8,374 nt of DNA from Acidimicrobiia bacterium (GCA_013815505.1 JACDGA010000066.1:1-8374), one strand, 5' to 3'; positions 1 to 7,220 are shown, counted from the stretch's first letter. The notes: generated by a model not told the origin, from the sequence alone. Numbers and translations are program-made.

Positions 1-840
<840 letters not shown>

Positions 841-1125
841 AATTGTGCCCTGCTCGACCGGAGTCGGACAGGAGCGATTGTCAAGAGTGCCCTCCCTCGA
901 TGTGTTACCGCACGAGGGTGAGCGTCCTTGCTGTCGCCGGCGGGTAGCCGACGACTTCTATATACTTTGAATTGACAAGCAGTTCCACGACGGAAACCGT
1001 CGCGTACTGCCCGCACTGGCGTTTGTCTTCTCTTCCGTTTTCAAGGAGCCGAAGCTCACTCGGCACGCACCCGCGAGGGCGTTGGTGCCGGTGTCCTGTC
1101 ACGGCGAAGCCGGTGTTCAGGGCGA
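841..1125 (-). other. 16S rRNA leader (pre-rRNA 5' region), no coding gene
   Basis: This roughly 285-nt stretch between the promoter and mature 16S holds no believable gene. As minus-strand RNA it is rich in hairpins. Right after the start is a stem-loop at 1095-1121 (CCTG/CAGG outer stem, CGGC-UUC-GCCG inner stem). A boxB-boxA-like site sits at 1037-1057. A CGACGG-UUU-CCGUCG hairpin lies at 988-1002 and extends by a G-U and a C-G pair to 986-1004. Two complementary heptamers, UUGUCAA (972-978) and UUGACAA (878-884), could close a helix just before the mature 5' end. Such elements are usual in pre-rRNA leaders for antitermination and RNase III processing. The trailer that would pair with the leader is outside the window, so the processing stem cannot be confirmed. 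Confidence 0.7.
1037..1057 (-). promoter_or_regulatory. boxB-like hairpin followed by boxA-like antitermination site
   Basis: On the minus strand the leader carries TCCTTGAAAAC (1037-1047). This resembles the boxA sequence bound by NusB/NusE in rRNA leaders; Gram-positive versions read close to TTCTTTGAAAACT. Directly before it is a GAGC-UUCG-GCUC stem-loop (1046-1057), with an alternative pairing GCCGA/UCGGC at 1048-1064. The hairpin-then-boxA order matches the boxB-boxA order known from E. coli rRNA leaders. Function is inferred from similarity and location in an rRNA leader. Confidence 0.6.
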
Positions 1126-1131
1126 CTTGGA

Positions 1132-1160
1132 ACACTATCGACCCTGGTCACAGGCGTCAA
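1132..1160 (-). promoter_or_regulatory. rRNA operon promoter (-35 TTGACG, 17 bp, -10 TAGTGT)
   Basis: On the minus strand a TTGACG -35 hexamer (1155-1160) is followed by a 17-bp spacer and TAGTGT (1132-1137), which fits the actinobacterial TANNNT -10 pattern. Transcription would start at about 1125-1128, roughly 285-288 nt before the mature 16S end. A seven-base A/T run (ATTTTTT on the minus strand, 1171-1177) lies about 10-16 bp upstream of the -35, at the place of a distal UP-element. That run is inside the last codons of tyrS. The position and near-consensus fit make this the best rRNA promoter I can see. It is the only -35/-10 pair with good spacing that I noticed in the leader. Confidence 0.75.
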
Positions 1161-1162
1161 CC

Positions 1163-2443
1163 TCACCCTGAAAAAATCTCCACGAGGTGGTGGTGCCTGC
1201 GACCCTTGCGCAGCAGCAGGTAGCGACCGTGCAGCAGCGTGACGTCTCGCAGGCCGTCGAGCGATGTCAGCACCTGACCGTTGGCCCGCACGCTGCCCTG
1301 GTCAACGAGCCGGCGGGCCTCGGACTTCGAGCTCGCGAGGCCGGTCTCGGCGAGGAGTGCCGCCGCGTCGTCGATCGTGTCGCCCGACCGGCGGCTCGAG
1401 GGCACCTCGGCAGCGACAAAGGCGATCGCCTCCTCCCCCGCATCTGTCGGGTCACCGCCGAACAGGACTGCCGCTGCCTGGGCGGCGTCTTCGGCTGCTC
1501 TGCGGCCGTGCACGAGGTCGGTCATCTCGCCGGCGAGGGCGCGCTGTGGGGTGCGACGTTCCGGCGCCTGTGCATGCTCGACGAGCTCGGCCTCGATCTC
1601 GTCGAGCGGCCGCATCGACAGCATCCGCTGGTACGTGCCGATGAGGTCGTCGTCGGTCTGCATCCAGAACTGCCAGAACTGGTACGGCGTCGTGCGGTCA
1701 GGATCGAGCCAGACCGCGTTGCCGGCGGACTTCCCGAACTTCGCCCCGCCCTGGGTCGTCATCAGCGGGTGTGTGAGACCGTGCACTGCGATGCCGTCAC
1801 GACGCCGGATGAGGTCGACGCCGGCGACGATGTTGCCCCACTGATCCGAGGCGCCGGACTGCAGTTCGACGCCATGTTCGCGGTGCAGGTGCCAATAGTC
1901 GTTCGCTTGCAGCAGTGAGTAGCTGAACTCCGTGAAGGACATGCCGTCCCCGGCATCAAGCCGGGTGCGGACCGAGTCCTTGGCGAGCATCTGGTTGATC
2001 GAGGCGTGCTTGCCGACATCGCGGAGGAACTCGAGCAGCGTCGCCGGCGCGGTCCAGTCGGCGTTGTTGACGAGGACGGCCTGGCACGGGCCCGGCTCGA
2101 AGTCGAGCAATCGGCGCAGCTGGGCCTCGATGCGCTCGACGTTGTGGCGGAGCGTCTCGCGATCGAGCAGGTTCCGTTCGTCGCTGACACCGGATGGGTC
2201 GCCGATCATGCCCGTCGCACCACCGGCGAGCGGGAACGGCCGGTGACCGGCGCGTTGGAACCGCCGCATGAACAGCTGCCCGACGAGGTGGCCGGCGTGG
2301 AGCGAGTCGGCCGTCGGGTCGAAGCCGATGTAGAGCGAGGTCGGCCCCGTTGCGATGCGCGCGGCGAGTGCCTGGCCATCGGTCGAGTCGTGGATCAGCC
2401 CGCGGGCAGTGAGGTCGTCGAGCAGGTCCATGTGCCGTTTCAT
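1163..2443 (-). CDS. tyrS: Tyrosyl-tRNA synthetase
   Basis: This cytoplasmic class I aminoacyl-tRNA synthetase activates tyrosine with ATP and charges tRNA-Tyr. The 426-residue product has the expected length. The Rossmann catalytic domain carries YIGFDPTADSLHAGH (residues 38-52), where HAGH (49-52) is the HIGH-type ATP signature, then GGATGMIGDPSG (74-85), the tyrosine-pocket stretch FSYSLLQANDY (173-183), the SGASDQWGN block (196-204) and the second ATP signature KFGKS (235-239). An anticodon-binding region follows. The C-terminal S4 RNA-binding domain spans about 358-422 and ends in GRYLLLRKGRRHHHLV. The start chosen is the ATG at 2441-2443, but the SD-like GGCAGGA touches it. The second ATG, at 2429-2431 (protein beginning MDLLDDL), sits about 11 nt downstream of that motif and may be the real start. 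The frame stays open further upstream, but that part is antisense-like shadow over the esterase gene. The esterase gene ends 29 bp upstream in the same direction, so co-transcription is possible. No terminator is seen before the rRNA promoter. Confidence 0.98.
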   Translation of the reverse strand: MKRHMDLLDDLTARGLIHDSTDGQALAARIATGPTSLYIGFDPTADSLHAGHLVGQLFMRRFQRAGHRPFPLAGGATGMIGDPSGVSDERNLLDRETLRHNVERIEAQLRRLLDFEPGPCQAVLVNNADWTAPATLLEFLRDVGKHASINQMLAKDSVRTRLDAGDGMSFTEFSYSLLQANDYWHLHREHGVELQSGASDQWGNIVAGVDLIRRRDGIAVHGLTHPLMTTQGGAKFGKSAGNAVWLDPDRTTPYQFWQFWMQTDDDLIGTYQRMLSMRPLDEIEAELVEHAQAPERRTPQRALAGEMTDLVHGRRAAEDAAQAAAVLFGGDPTDAGEEAIAFVAAEVPSSRRSGDTIDDAAALLAETGLASSKSEARRLVDQGSVRANGQVLTSLDGLRDVTLLHGRYLLLRKGRRHHHLVEIFSG

Positions 2444-2472
2444 CCTGCCACGGGCGTCAGCTGACACGGTCC

Positions 2473-3288
2473 TCAGCCGACAACGTCGTCGACGAGATCG
2501 GCGTATGCGCGCTGACCGACCGGGTTCGGATGGAAGGACTCGCTCACCGGGTCCGAGAGCCCGTTGACCCACTCCTCGTCGTCGCACACGGCGTGTCCCG
2601 TGAACGCCGAGCGCGGGTCGACGAAGTCGAAGCCGTGCGACGTCGCCGTTGCCTCGGTCGTCGCGTCGAGGAGGTCGGCGGTCTCGTTCAGGTCGCGCTG
2701 CTCGCCAGGGCTGAACCACGTACCGGCGTTGCAGTCCTCGCCCATGAACAGGCGTGGATAGCCGACGATCACGACGTTGGCGTGAGGAGCAAGCCGGCGC
2801 ATCTCGTCGTAGAGCACGTCGAGCCGATCGGGAAGGACATCGGTGATGAACGCCTGTGCGCCGTCGATGCGCCCACCGCAGTCCGCTGCCCACCACGGTG
2901 TGGCGCAGTCGGTCAGCACTGTCGAGAAGCCGGCATCGTTGCCGCCGACAGTCACGGTGACGTGGCGAGTGCCGCCGTCGAGCTGGGCGAGCTGGTCGCC
3001 GACGACGTCGTCGATGTCGGCTCCGTTGCACGCCACGAACGTGAGCTCGGCGCCGACTCGCTCCGCAACGAGCACCGGAAACGCAGCGTCCGACCGTTGG
3101 CAGTTCGACCCGTCGTCCCGGTACGCGCGGGTGCCGACGCCGGAGGAGAACGAGTCACCGAGCGCCACGTAGCTCGGCACCATCGACCGGTAGGGCGTCG
3201 GCGGGACGGCGCTCGCACGTTCGGTGGCGATCGCCGTCACCACCACGAAGACCGCCAGCGCGGCGATCGATCGGCCGTGGGGTCGCAT
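2473..3288 (-). CDS. Secreted SGNH/GDSL-type esterase or lipase
   Basis: This is probably an exported serine hydrolase acting on lipid or other carboxyl esters; the substrate cannot be told from sequence. The 271-residue product begins with a signal peptide: a basic start, hydrophobic LAVFVVVTAIA, and an ASA-V cleavage site near residue 27. SGNH blocks are clear. Block I is GDSFSSG (44-50, nucleophile Ser46), block II is CNGAD with Gly89, block III is GGND (115-118, Asn117), and block V is SFHPN (251-255, His253). The usual catalytic Asp three residues before the His is Glu250 here, as in some Streptomyces-type enzymes that work with a weakened or missing acid. Six cysteines (63, 87, 128, 137, 186, 235) could form the three disulfides typical of the Streptomyces lipase group, which also argues for export. 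The ATG at 3286-3288 has no Shine-Dalgarno. A TAGCCT -10-like hexamer ends 6 bp before it, so the mRNA could be leaderless. tyrS follows 29 bp downstream; no functional link between the two is apparent. Confidence 0.92.
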   Translation of the reverse strand: MRPHGRSIAALAVFVVVTAIATERASAVPPTPYRSMVPSYVALGDSFSSGVGTRAYRDDGSNCQRSDAAFPVLVAERVGAELTFVACNGADIDDVVGDQLAQLDGGTRHVTVTVGGNDAGFSTVLTDCATPWWAADCGGRIDGAQAFITDVLPDRLDVLYDEMRRLAPHANVVIVGYPRLFMGEDCNAGTWFSPGEQRDLNETADLLDATTEATATSHGFDFVDPRSAFTGHAVCDDEEWVNGLSDPVSESFHPNPVGQRAYADLVDDVVG

Positions 3289-3294
3289 GCCGCA

Positions 3295-3300
3295 AGGCTA
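3295..3300 (-). promoter_or_regulatory. Possible -10 element (TAGCCT) for a leaderless esterase mRNA
   Basis: TAGCCT on the minus strand fits the actinobacterial TANNNT -10 pattern. It ends 6 bp before the ATG at 3288, so transcription would begin at or next to the start codon. No good -35 hexamer is seen 17 bp upstream (TCCGGC at 3318-3323). The supporting facts are this spacing and the lack of a Shine-Dalgarno; the call is weak. Confidence 0.3.
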
Positions 3301-3329
3301 GATCCGATGGTGACGACGCCGGACGTACG

Positions 3330-5171
3330 TTGCGGCGCCGCATCGGCAAGACTGCGCCCGTGCGTCGGCCCTCGTTTCCCGCCCATTTCATCGTTGGACT
3401 CGTCGTCGTCGCGGCTGCGGTGCTCGCGCTGGTCGGTTTAGTCGGCAGTCCATCGCGCCCGGAGCGATTCGACGCGAAGCGCTATGTCGTCATGCCTGCC
3501 GGCGAGGAGTATCCGGACGGCATCCGCGTCGACCAGGTGATCGACCAGGACTTCGGCACGAACGACCGTCACGGCTTCCAGCTCAATGTGTCCAACAGCT
3601 ACGGCGCGGCGACCGAGGTTCGCGCCGAATCGGCCGACGCTCCCGATGCGCTCGACGTGGTGAACACCGGCGAGAGCACCCGCATCCGCATCGGTGATCC
3701 CGACACCACGATCACCGGCCAGCACCGCTATGAGCTCAGCTACGTCCAGCCGACCGCAGGGATCGAGGCGGAGCGGCTCGAGCTCGACGTCATCTACACC
3801 GGCGAGCAGTTCGAGACGGAACGTTTCGAAGTGGTCGTCAACGGCTTCGAGCTCGACGGCGCGACATGCACGTTCGGCGGCAGCGAGTTCGACCAGAACA
3901 CCTGCGAGCTGGCGCCGGCCGACGACGGGACGCTGCGCACCGTGATCGCCCCCCTCGAGCGTGGTGACGGGATCCTCATCACTGGCGACATCACCGCCAC
4001 CACCACGCCGGCGACGCTCGACGCACCACCGCTGCCCGACGAGGCACCCGATCGTCGGCTGCTCACGGCGCTTCTGATGGCCCTCACCGGTGCCGCCACG
4101 GCCGCCGTGGTGTATTTCGCGCTGCAGCGTGCCGGCCGCAACGAGGTGTTTGCCGGTGGCGCGGCGAACGCCGTGTCCATGGCATTCGGTGACGGCGCGC
4201 TTCCTCCACCCGGCGTGGAGACGACGTTGGTGTCCGACGCCCGGCTCGCCGATCTCGCCACGATCGAGTTCGTGCCGCCAAAGACCATCACCCCGTGGGA
4301 GGCCGCGCTGCTGCTGCGCGAGCAGACCGACGACCGCAGCGTGGGCGCGTGGTTCTCCACCCAGGCGGGCGACGACGTCATCACGATGTCGCGCAACGGC
4401 GACGACGACGACGAGCTCGTCCTCGCCCAGGGACCGAAGTACGAGCAGGCCGACGGCGAAACCCGCGGCGTGCTCGCGGAGGCGTTCAACGGCAGGGAAC
4501 AACTGACGCTCGACAAGTACGACGAGCGGTTCGCCACCGCCTGGGACGACGTCCGCACGATGCAGAACGCCCGGCTAGCGGACTCGGGTTGGTGGAAACG
4601 TCCCCCCAGCGCAGCTGGGTCCGGCGGCGGCTCGGCGCGCCCGGCGGGTGCCCTCGTCGGCGGCGGGATTTTCGCACTGTTCCTGTTGGGCTCGTCGCTG
4701 TCATTCGTGCTGCAGCTCTTCCGTTCGCTGCCAGGAGGGCTCGTGTTCGCTGCGCTCGCGGCGGCGATCGCCGCCTACATCGCCTACAAGGCGTTGCTGC
4801 CCTCACGCAGCGCCCTCGGTTCGGCGCTCACCCTGCGCGCCGAGTCGTTCCGCCGCTTCCTCGACCAGAGCGAGGGACGCCACGTCGAGTGGGCATGGGA
4901 AAACGGCCTGATCCGCCAGTACAGCGCATGGGCGGTCGCGCTCGGTGCCGCCGACGCCTGGCAGCGAGCCCTCGCCTCGTCCAACGTCCCTCCTGCCGAG
5001 TACCAGTCGTCGGGCCCGATGATGGTGTACGCGATGGGCCCCTCGTTCCACCAGGCATCCCACGAGCCCGTGAGCACGGGCTCGGGTGGCGGGTTCTCGG
5101 GCGGCGGGTTCTCGGGTGGCAGCGTCGGGGGTGGCGGAGGCGGAGGCGGCAGCAGCTCGGGCTCCTGGTGA
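3330..5171 (+). CDS. DUF2207-type predicted membrane protein with Gly/Ser-rich tail
   Basis: This is a membrane protein of unknown function (613 aa) matching the DUF2207 architecture. A first membrane segment lies at about residues 20-40. An extracytoplasmic beta-rich domain spans about 45-240, with Cys180 and Cys192 as a possible disulfide. A second membrane segment lies at about 243-265, followed by a roughly 170-residue cytoplasmic region with an acidic GDDDDE patch (357-362). Two more membrane segments sit near 440-462 and 469-490, and a conserved helical block (WAWENGLIRQYSAWAVALG, 521-539) is characteristic of the family. The C-terminus (from about 584) is almost pure Gly/Ser/Phe and ends in GSW, also typical of this family. 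The first in-frame start is TTG at 3330; GTG at 3360 would remove ten residues and still leave the membrane segment. Neither has a clear Shine-Dalgarno. The gene diverges from the esterase gene with only 41-71 bp between starts, and a DUF2332 gene follows 7 bp downstream. Family assignment is by overall architecture from memory. Confidence 0.85.
   Translation: MRRRIGKTAPVRRPSFPAHFIVGLVVVAAAVLALVGLVGSPSRPERFDAKRYVVMPAGEEYPDGIRVDQVIDQDFGTNDRHGFQLNVSNSYGAATEVRAESADAPDALDVVNTGESTRIRIGDPDTTITGQHRYELSYVQPTAGIEAERLELDVIYTGEQFETERFEVVVNGFELDGATCTFGGSEFDQNTCELAPADDGTLRTVIAPLERGDGILITGDITATTTPATLDAPPLPDEAPDRRLLTALLMALTGAATAAVVYFALQRAGRNEVFAGGAANAVSMAFGDGALPPPGVETTLVSDARLADLATIEFVPPKTITPWEAALLLREQTDDRSVGAWFSTQAGDDVITMSRNGDDDDELVLAQGPKYEQADGETRGVLAEAFNGREQLTLDKYDERFATAWDDVRTMQNARLADSGWWKRPPSAAGSGGGSARPAGALVGGGIFALFLLGSSLSFVLQLFRSLPGGLVFAALAAAIAAYIAYKALLPSRSALGSALTLRAESFRRFLDQSEGRHVEWAWENGLIRQYSAWAVALGAADAWQRALASSNVPPAEYQSSGPMMVYAMGPSFHQASHEPVSTGSGGGFSGGGFSGGSVGGGGGGGGSSSGSW
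5085..5114 (+). repeat. Tandem 15-bp repeat coding GGGFS-GGGFS
   Basis: Two adjacent 15-bp units (5085-5099 and 5100-5114) differ at one base and each encodes Gly-Gly-Gly-Phe-Ser. They sit within the Gly/Ser-rich C-terminal tail of the DUF2207-type protein and are followed by a further Gly run. Such a repeat may change length by slippage. Confidence 0.85.
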
Positions 5172-5178
5172 CCTCCGC

Positions 5179-6297
5179 ATGAGCGAGGTCGACGACGAGG
5201 CCGTCGTCGTCGAACGCCTGCAGGGCTGGGTGCGCAGCGTCCACGGCCGGCTGCCGTTGTACTCGCGCCTCGTCGAGACGGCGCTCGACCACCGACGCGT
5301 CCACCGCCTGCTGCTCGCCGCGCCACCAGAGCAACGCATCCCCGTGCTGCTGCTGGCGGCCGTTCACGCGCTCGTGCTGGATCACCCCGACAGCGCGCTT
5401 GCCCGCCATTACCCGAACCTCACCGAACATCCGGCCGGCGACGATCCTGCGCCAGCGTTCCTCGAGTTCTGCGCCGACCACGAGGCCGAGCTGTCCCAGT
5501 TGATCGCCACGCGCACCGTGCAGACGAACGAGGTCGGGCGCTGTGCGCTGCTACTGCCCGTGTTCGGGATGCTCGAGCGTGAGGGCGTCGGCCCGCTGGC
5601 GATGGTCGACGTCGGCACGAGCGCAGGTCTGAACCTCGGCATCGACCGCTATCGCTACTCCTATGTCCGCGACGGCGAACCCGTCGCAACGATCGCCGGC
5701 GACGGTGCTCTAGGAGAAGGCCGTCGCGGTGACGAACTCCCTGGCGTCGAGCTCTCCTGCTCGTTGCGGGGCGACGTACCGCTCCCCACCACGATGCCGG
5801 CCATCGCCGCCCGCGTCGGACTCGATCGGACGCCGGTCGACCTGGCCGACCCAGCGCAGGTCCGTTGGCTCGAAGCGTGCGTCTGGCCCGAGCAGCCCGA
5901 GCGCTTCCACCGGCTGCGCGCGGCGACGGCCGTCGTGCGAGCACTACGGCCCGACGTGCGTGCCGGCGACGCTGTCGACGATCTCTCGGCCCTCGTGTCG
6001 ACGATGGCCGGCGAGGGCCACCCGGTGGTCGTCAACACGTGGGTGTTGAACTATCTCGACGCCGAACAACGCCGGCGCTATGTGGCGGCACTCGAGACGC
6101 TCGGACAGTCGCTCGGCGACCTCTCGTGGGTCTATGCAGAGTCGCCCAGCGCAGTGGGCCCGGACGTGCCCGTGAGCGACCGCGCCGACCTCGTCGACGC
6201 CACCGTGCTGTCACTCGTGCGGTGGCGCAGCGGCGAACGAGACGTGCAACACCTCGCGTCGGCGCATCCTCACGGTCACTGGCTGAACTGGATCTGA
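5179..6297 (+). CDS. DUF2332 family protein, function unknown
   Basis: This soluble 372-residue protein has no signal peptide or membrane segment and matches the actinobacterial DUF2332 family, which has no established function. Recognisable blocks are QTNEVGRCALLLP (115-127), VDVGTSAGLNLGIDRY (143-158), GLDRTPVDLADP (214-225), a Trp/Arg-rich block WLEACVWPEQPERFHRL (230-246), NTWVLNYL (286-293) and a terminal HPHGHWLNW (363-371). The VDVGTSAGLNL block resembles the glycine-rich motif I of SAM-dependent methyltransferases, so a Rossmann-like nucleotide fold is possible; this is inference. The start is the ATG at 5179. The frame is open back to 5086, but that part lies over the end of the upstream gene. 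A GGTGA motif (5167-5171) overlapping the upstream stop codon is 7 nt from the ATG, so translation is probably coupled to the DUF2207 gene. The 3' end overlaps the convergent SSB-like gene by 22 bp. Confidence 0.88.
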   Translation: MSEVDDEAVVVERLQGWVRSVHGRLPLYSRLVETALDHRRVHRLLLAAPPEQRIPVLLLAAVHALVLDHPDSALARHYPNLTEHPAGDDPAPAFLEFCADHEAELSQLIATRTVQTNEVGRCALLLPVFGMLEREGVGPLAMVDVGTSAGLNLGIDRYRYSYVRDGEPVATIAGDGALGEGRRGDELPGVELSCSLRGDVPLPTTMPAIAARVGLDRTPVDLADPAQVRWLEACVWPEQPERFHRLRAATAVVRALRPDVRAGDAVDDLSALVSTMAGEGHPVVVNTWVLNYLDAEQRRRYVAALETLGQSLGDLSWVYAESPSAVGPDVPVSDRADLVDATVLSLVRWRSGERDVQHLASAHPHGHWLNWI

Positions 6298-6623
6298 TCG
6301 ATCACGTCGTCCACCACCCTTGCCACCCTCGCTCGACGGCGCTGGGCGACGACGTGGCGTGCGAGCACGTCGGTGCTGCTGCGCGTGGCACCACCGGCGC
6401 GGTAGAAGCGCCGGCGCACCTCGCCGACGACGACGACGGGTTCGCCGACGGTGGGCGCCGTGGGGGCGCCGAACCACGACACGGGAACGTCGGCACCGCC
6501 GCCGCCGTCGGCCGGTTCGACCCGCACGTCGAACTGGCACACGGTGTCGCCGGACGCCAGCTCGCGCATGGTCGCCTCGGAACGCACGATCCCGCGCACG
6601 ATGACCAGGTTGTTGGGGCTCAT
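6276..6623 (-). CDS. Small single-stranded DNA-binding (SSB/OB-fold) protein
   Basis: This 115-residue protein resembles the OB-fold domain of bacterial SSB. It has an NNLVIVRGIVRSEA first strand (4-17), a CQFDVRVEP strand (29-37), VPVSWFG (46-52), and GEPVVVVGEVRRRFYRAGGAT (60-80), matching the SSB pattern of a strand leading into an aromatic/basic loop. It lacks the long disordered linker and the acidic DDDIPF-type C-terminal tip of the main replication SSB, ending instead in IQFSQ. It is therefore more likely an accessory or secondary SSB than the essential one. The start is the ATG at 6621-6623, which has a strong Shine-Dalgarno (GGAGGG, about 5 nt away). A GTG at 6668 in the same frame lacks such support. 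It lies 74 bp downstream of the hotdog gene in the same direction. Its 3' end overlaps the DUF2332 gene tail to tail. Confidence 0.82.
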   Translation of the reverse strand: MSPNNLVIVRGIVRSEATMRELASGDTVCQFDVRVEPADGGGGADVPVSWFGAPTAPTVGEPVVVVGEVRRRFYRAGGATRSSTDVLARHVVAQRRRARVARVVDDVIDQIQFSQ

Positions 6624-6697
6624 CTCGGCCCTCCTCGCAATGGTGCGGCCCGGATGATGGGCACGCACGGAGACGGAGACGTCGGTGCCCGTGGAAG

Positions 6698-7159
6698 CTA
6701 CGCCGGGGGTGTGACCGTGCGACCCGCCGGTGACGCTGTGCCCCTTGCCGGTGACGGCGTGCCGAGCGCCGCACGCACGTTGTCGGGCACAGGGCAGGGC
6801 CGCTGCGAAGCTGCACCGACGCTGACGTAGGTGATGACGATCAGGAACCGAGGAGCCGACGTCACCGTGCCGGTGATCGTCACGTCAAAGCTCGTGGTAC
6901 CCCAACGCGTCACCTCGCAGGCGAGGTCGGCCAACTCGCCGAACCGCAACGGCGACGACCACACGATCGACGTCGCCTTTGCCATCATGTCGAACCCGGC
7001 GTCGGTCCCGCCGCTGGCGTAGAGCCCGTTCGGCAACACGTCGCGCAACCACGTGTCCACGGCATCGTCGGCATAGGCAAGGTAGTGGGCGTTGAAGACG
7101 ACGCCCTGCATGTCGCACTCGCCATACCGGACGCGGACGCGGTGCGTGTACACGCTCAT
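6698..7159 (-). CDS. Hotdog-fold acyl-CoA thioesterase (4HBT/YbgC-like)
   Basis: This is a cytoplasmic 153-residue protein, likely hydrolysing acyl-CoA or a related thioester; the substrate is unknown. The diagnostic segment RVRYGECDMQGVVFNAHYL (9-27) aligns with the 4-hydroxybenzoyl-CoA thioesterase/YbgC active-site region, with Asp16 as the expected catalytic acid. The strands SIVWSSPLRFGE, FDVTITGTV and FLIVITYVSV then follow the hotdog pattern. After about residue 118 there is a Pro/Ala/Thr-rich tail of about 35 residues not needed for the fold. The start is the ATG at 7157-7159: it begins exactly where homology begins, and no ATG or GTG lies upstream in frame within the gap after argH. 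The Shine-Dalgarno is poor. The start codon is the end of a perfect 12-bp inverted repeat. The gene follows argH by 112 bp and precedes the SSB-like gene by 74 bp. Confidence 0.9.
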   Translation of the reverse strand: MSVYTHRVRVRYGECDMQGVVFNAHYLAYADDAVDTWLRDVLPNGLYASGGTDAGFDMMAKATSIVWSSPLRFGELADLACEVTRWGTTSFDVTITGTVTSAPRFLIVITYVSVGAASQRPCPVPDNVRAALGTPSPARGTASPAGRTVTPPA

Positions 7160-7214
7160 TGGTGCACCATGGCCGTGTGAACCAACGACAGCGACAACGG
7201 GCGGTGCACCAATG
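7157..7214. repeat. Perfect 12-bp inverted repeat at the hotdog gene start
   Basis: CATTGGTGCACC (7157-7168) and its exact reverse complement GGTGCACCAATG (7203-7214) flank a 34-bp spacer. Each arm contains the 8-bp palindrome GGTGCACC, and the two palindromes are 42 bp apart centre to centre, close to four turns of B-DNA. The left arm includes the start codon of the hotdog gene. This could be a pair of operator sites or, in RNA, a 12-bp stem that hides the start codon. Function is inferred from symmetry only. Confidence 0.6.
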
Positions 7215-7220
7215 ACCGCT

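Noticed and set aside
842..884. TTGACA on the minus strand (879-884) as a second rRNA promoter
   Set aside because: No -10 hexamer lies 16-19 bp downstream (CCGGTC at the 17-bp position), and a start there would fall only a few bases before mature 16S. Its complementarity to 972-978 suggests an RNA helix instead.
959..985. TTGTCA and TATATA/TATAGA on the minus strand in the leader as a P2 promoter
   Set aside because: The spacing is only 8-10 bp, too short for a sigma-70-type promoter.
2285..2300. HAGH instead of HIGH in the tyrosyl-tRNA synthetase ATP motif
   Set aside because: As I recall, HAGH is the normal form in actinobacterial TyrRS, including that of Mycobacterium, so it is not unusual.
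1187..2464. Long plus-strand frames opposite tyrS (up to about 243 codons)
   Set aside because: High-GC antisense shadows; the minus strand encodes an unmistakable tyrosyl-tRNA synthetase.
2530..3441. 303-codon plus-strand frame opposite the esterase gene
   Set aside because: It is rich in Arg, Val and Ala, typical of antisense frames, and the SGNH motifs are on the minus strand.
3438..4502. 354-codon minus-strand frame opposite the DUF2207 gene
   Set aside because: Shadow frame; the plus strand shows ordered membrane segments and family blocks.
6659..6690. GGGCAC/GTGCCC stem between the hotdog and SSB-like genes
   Set aside because: A 6-bp stem with a 20-base loop and no T-run is easily expected by chance in high-GC DNA.
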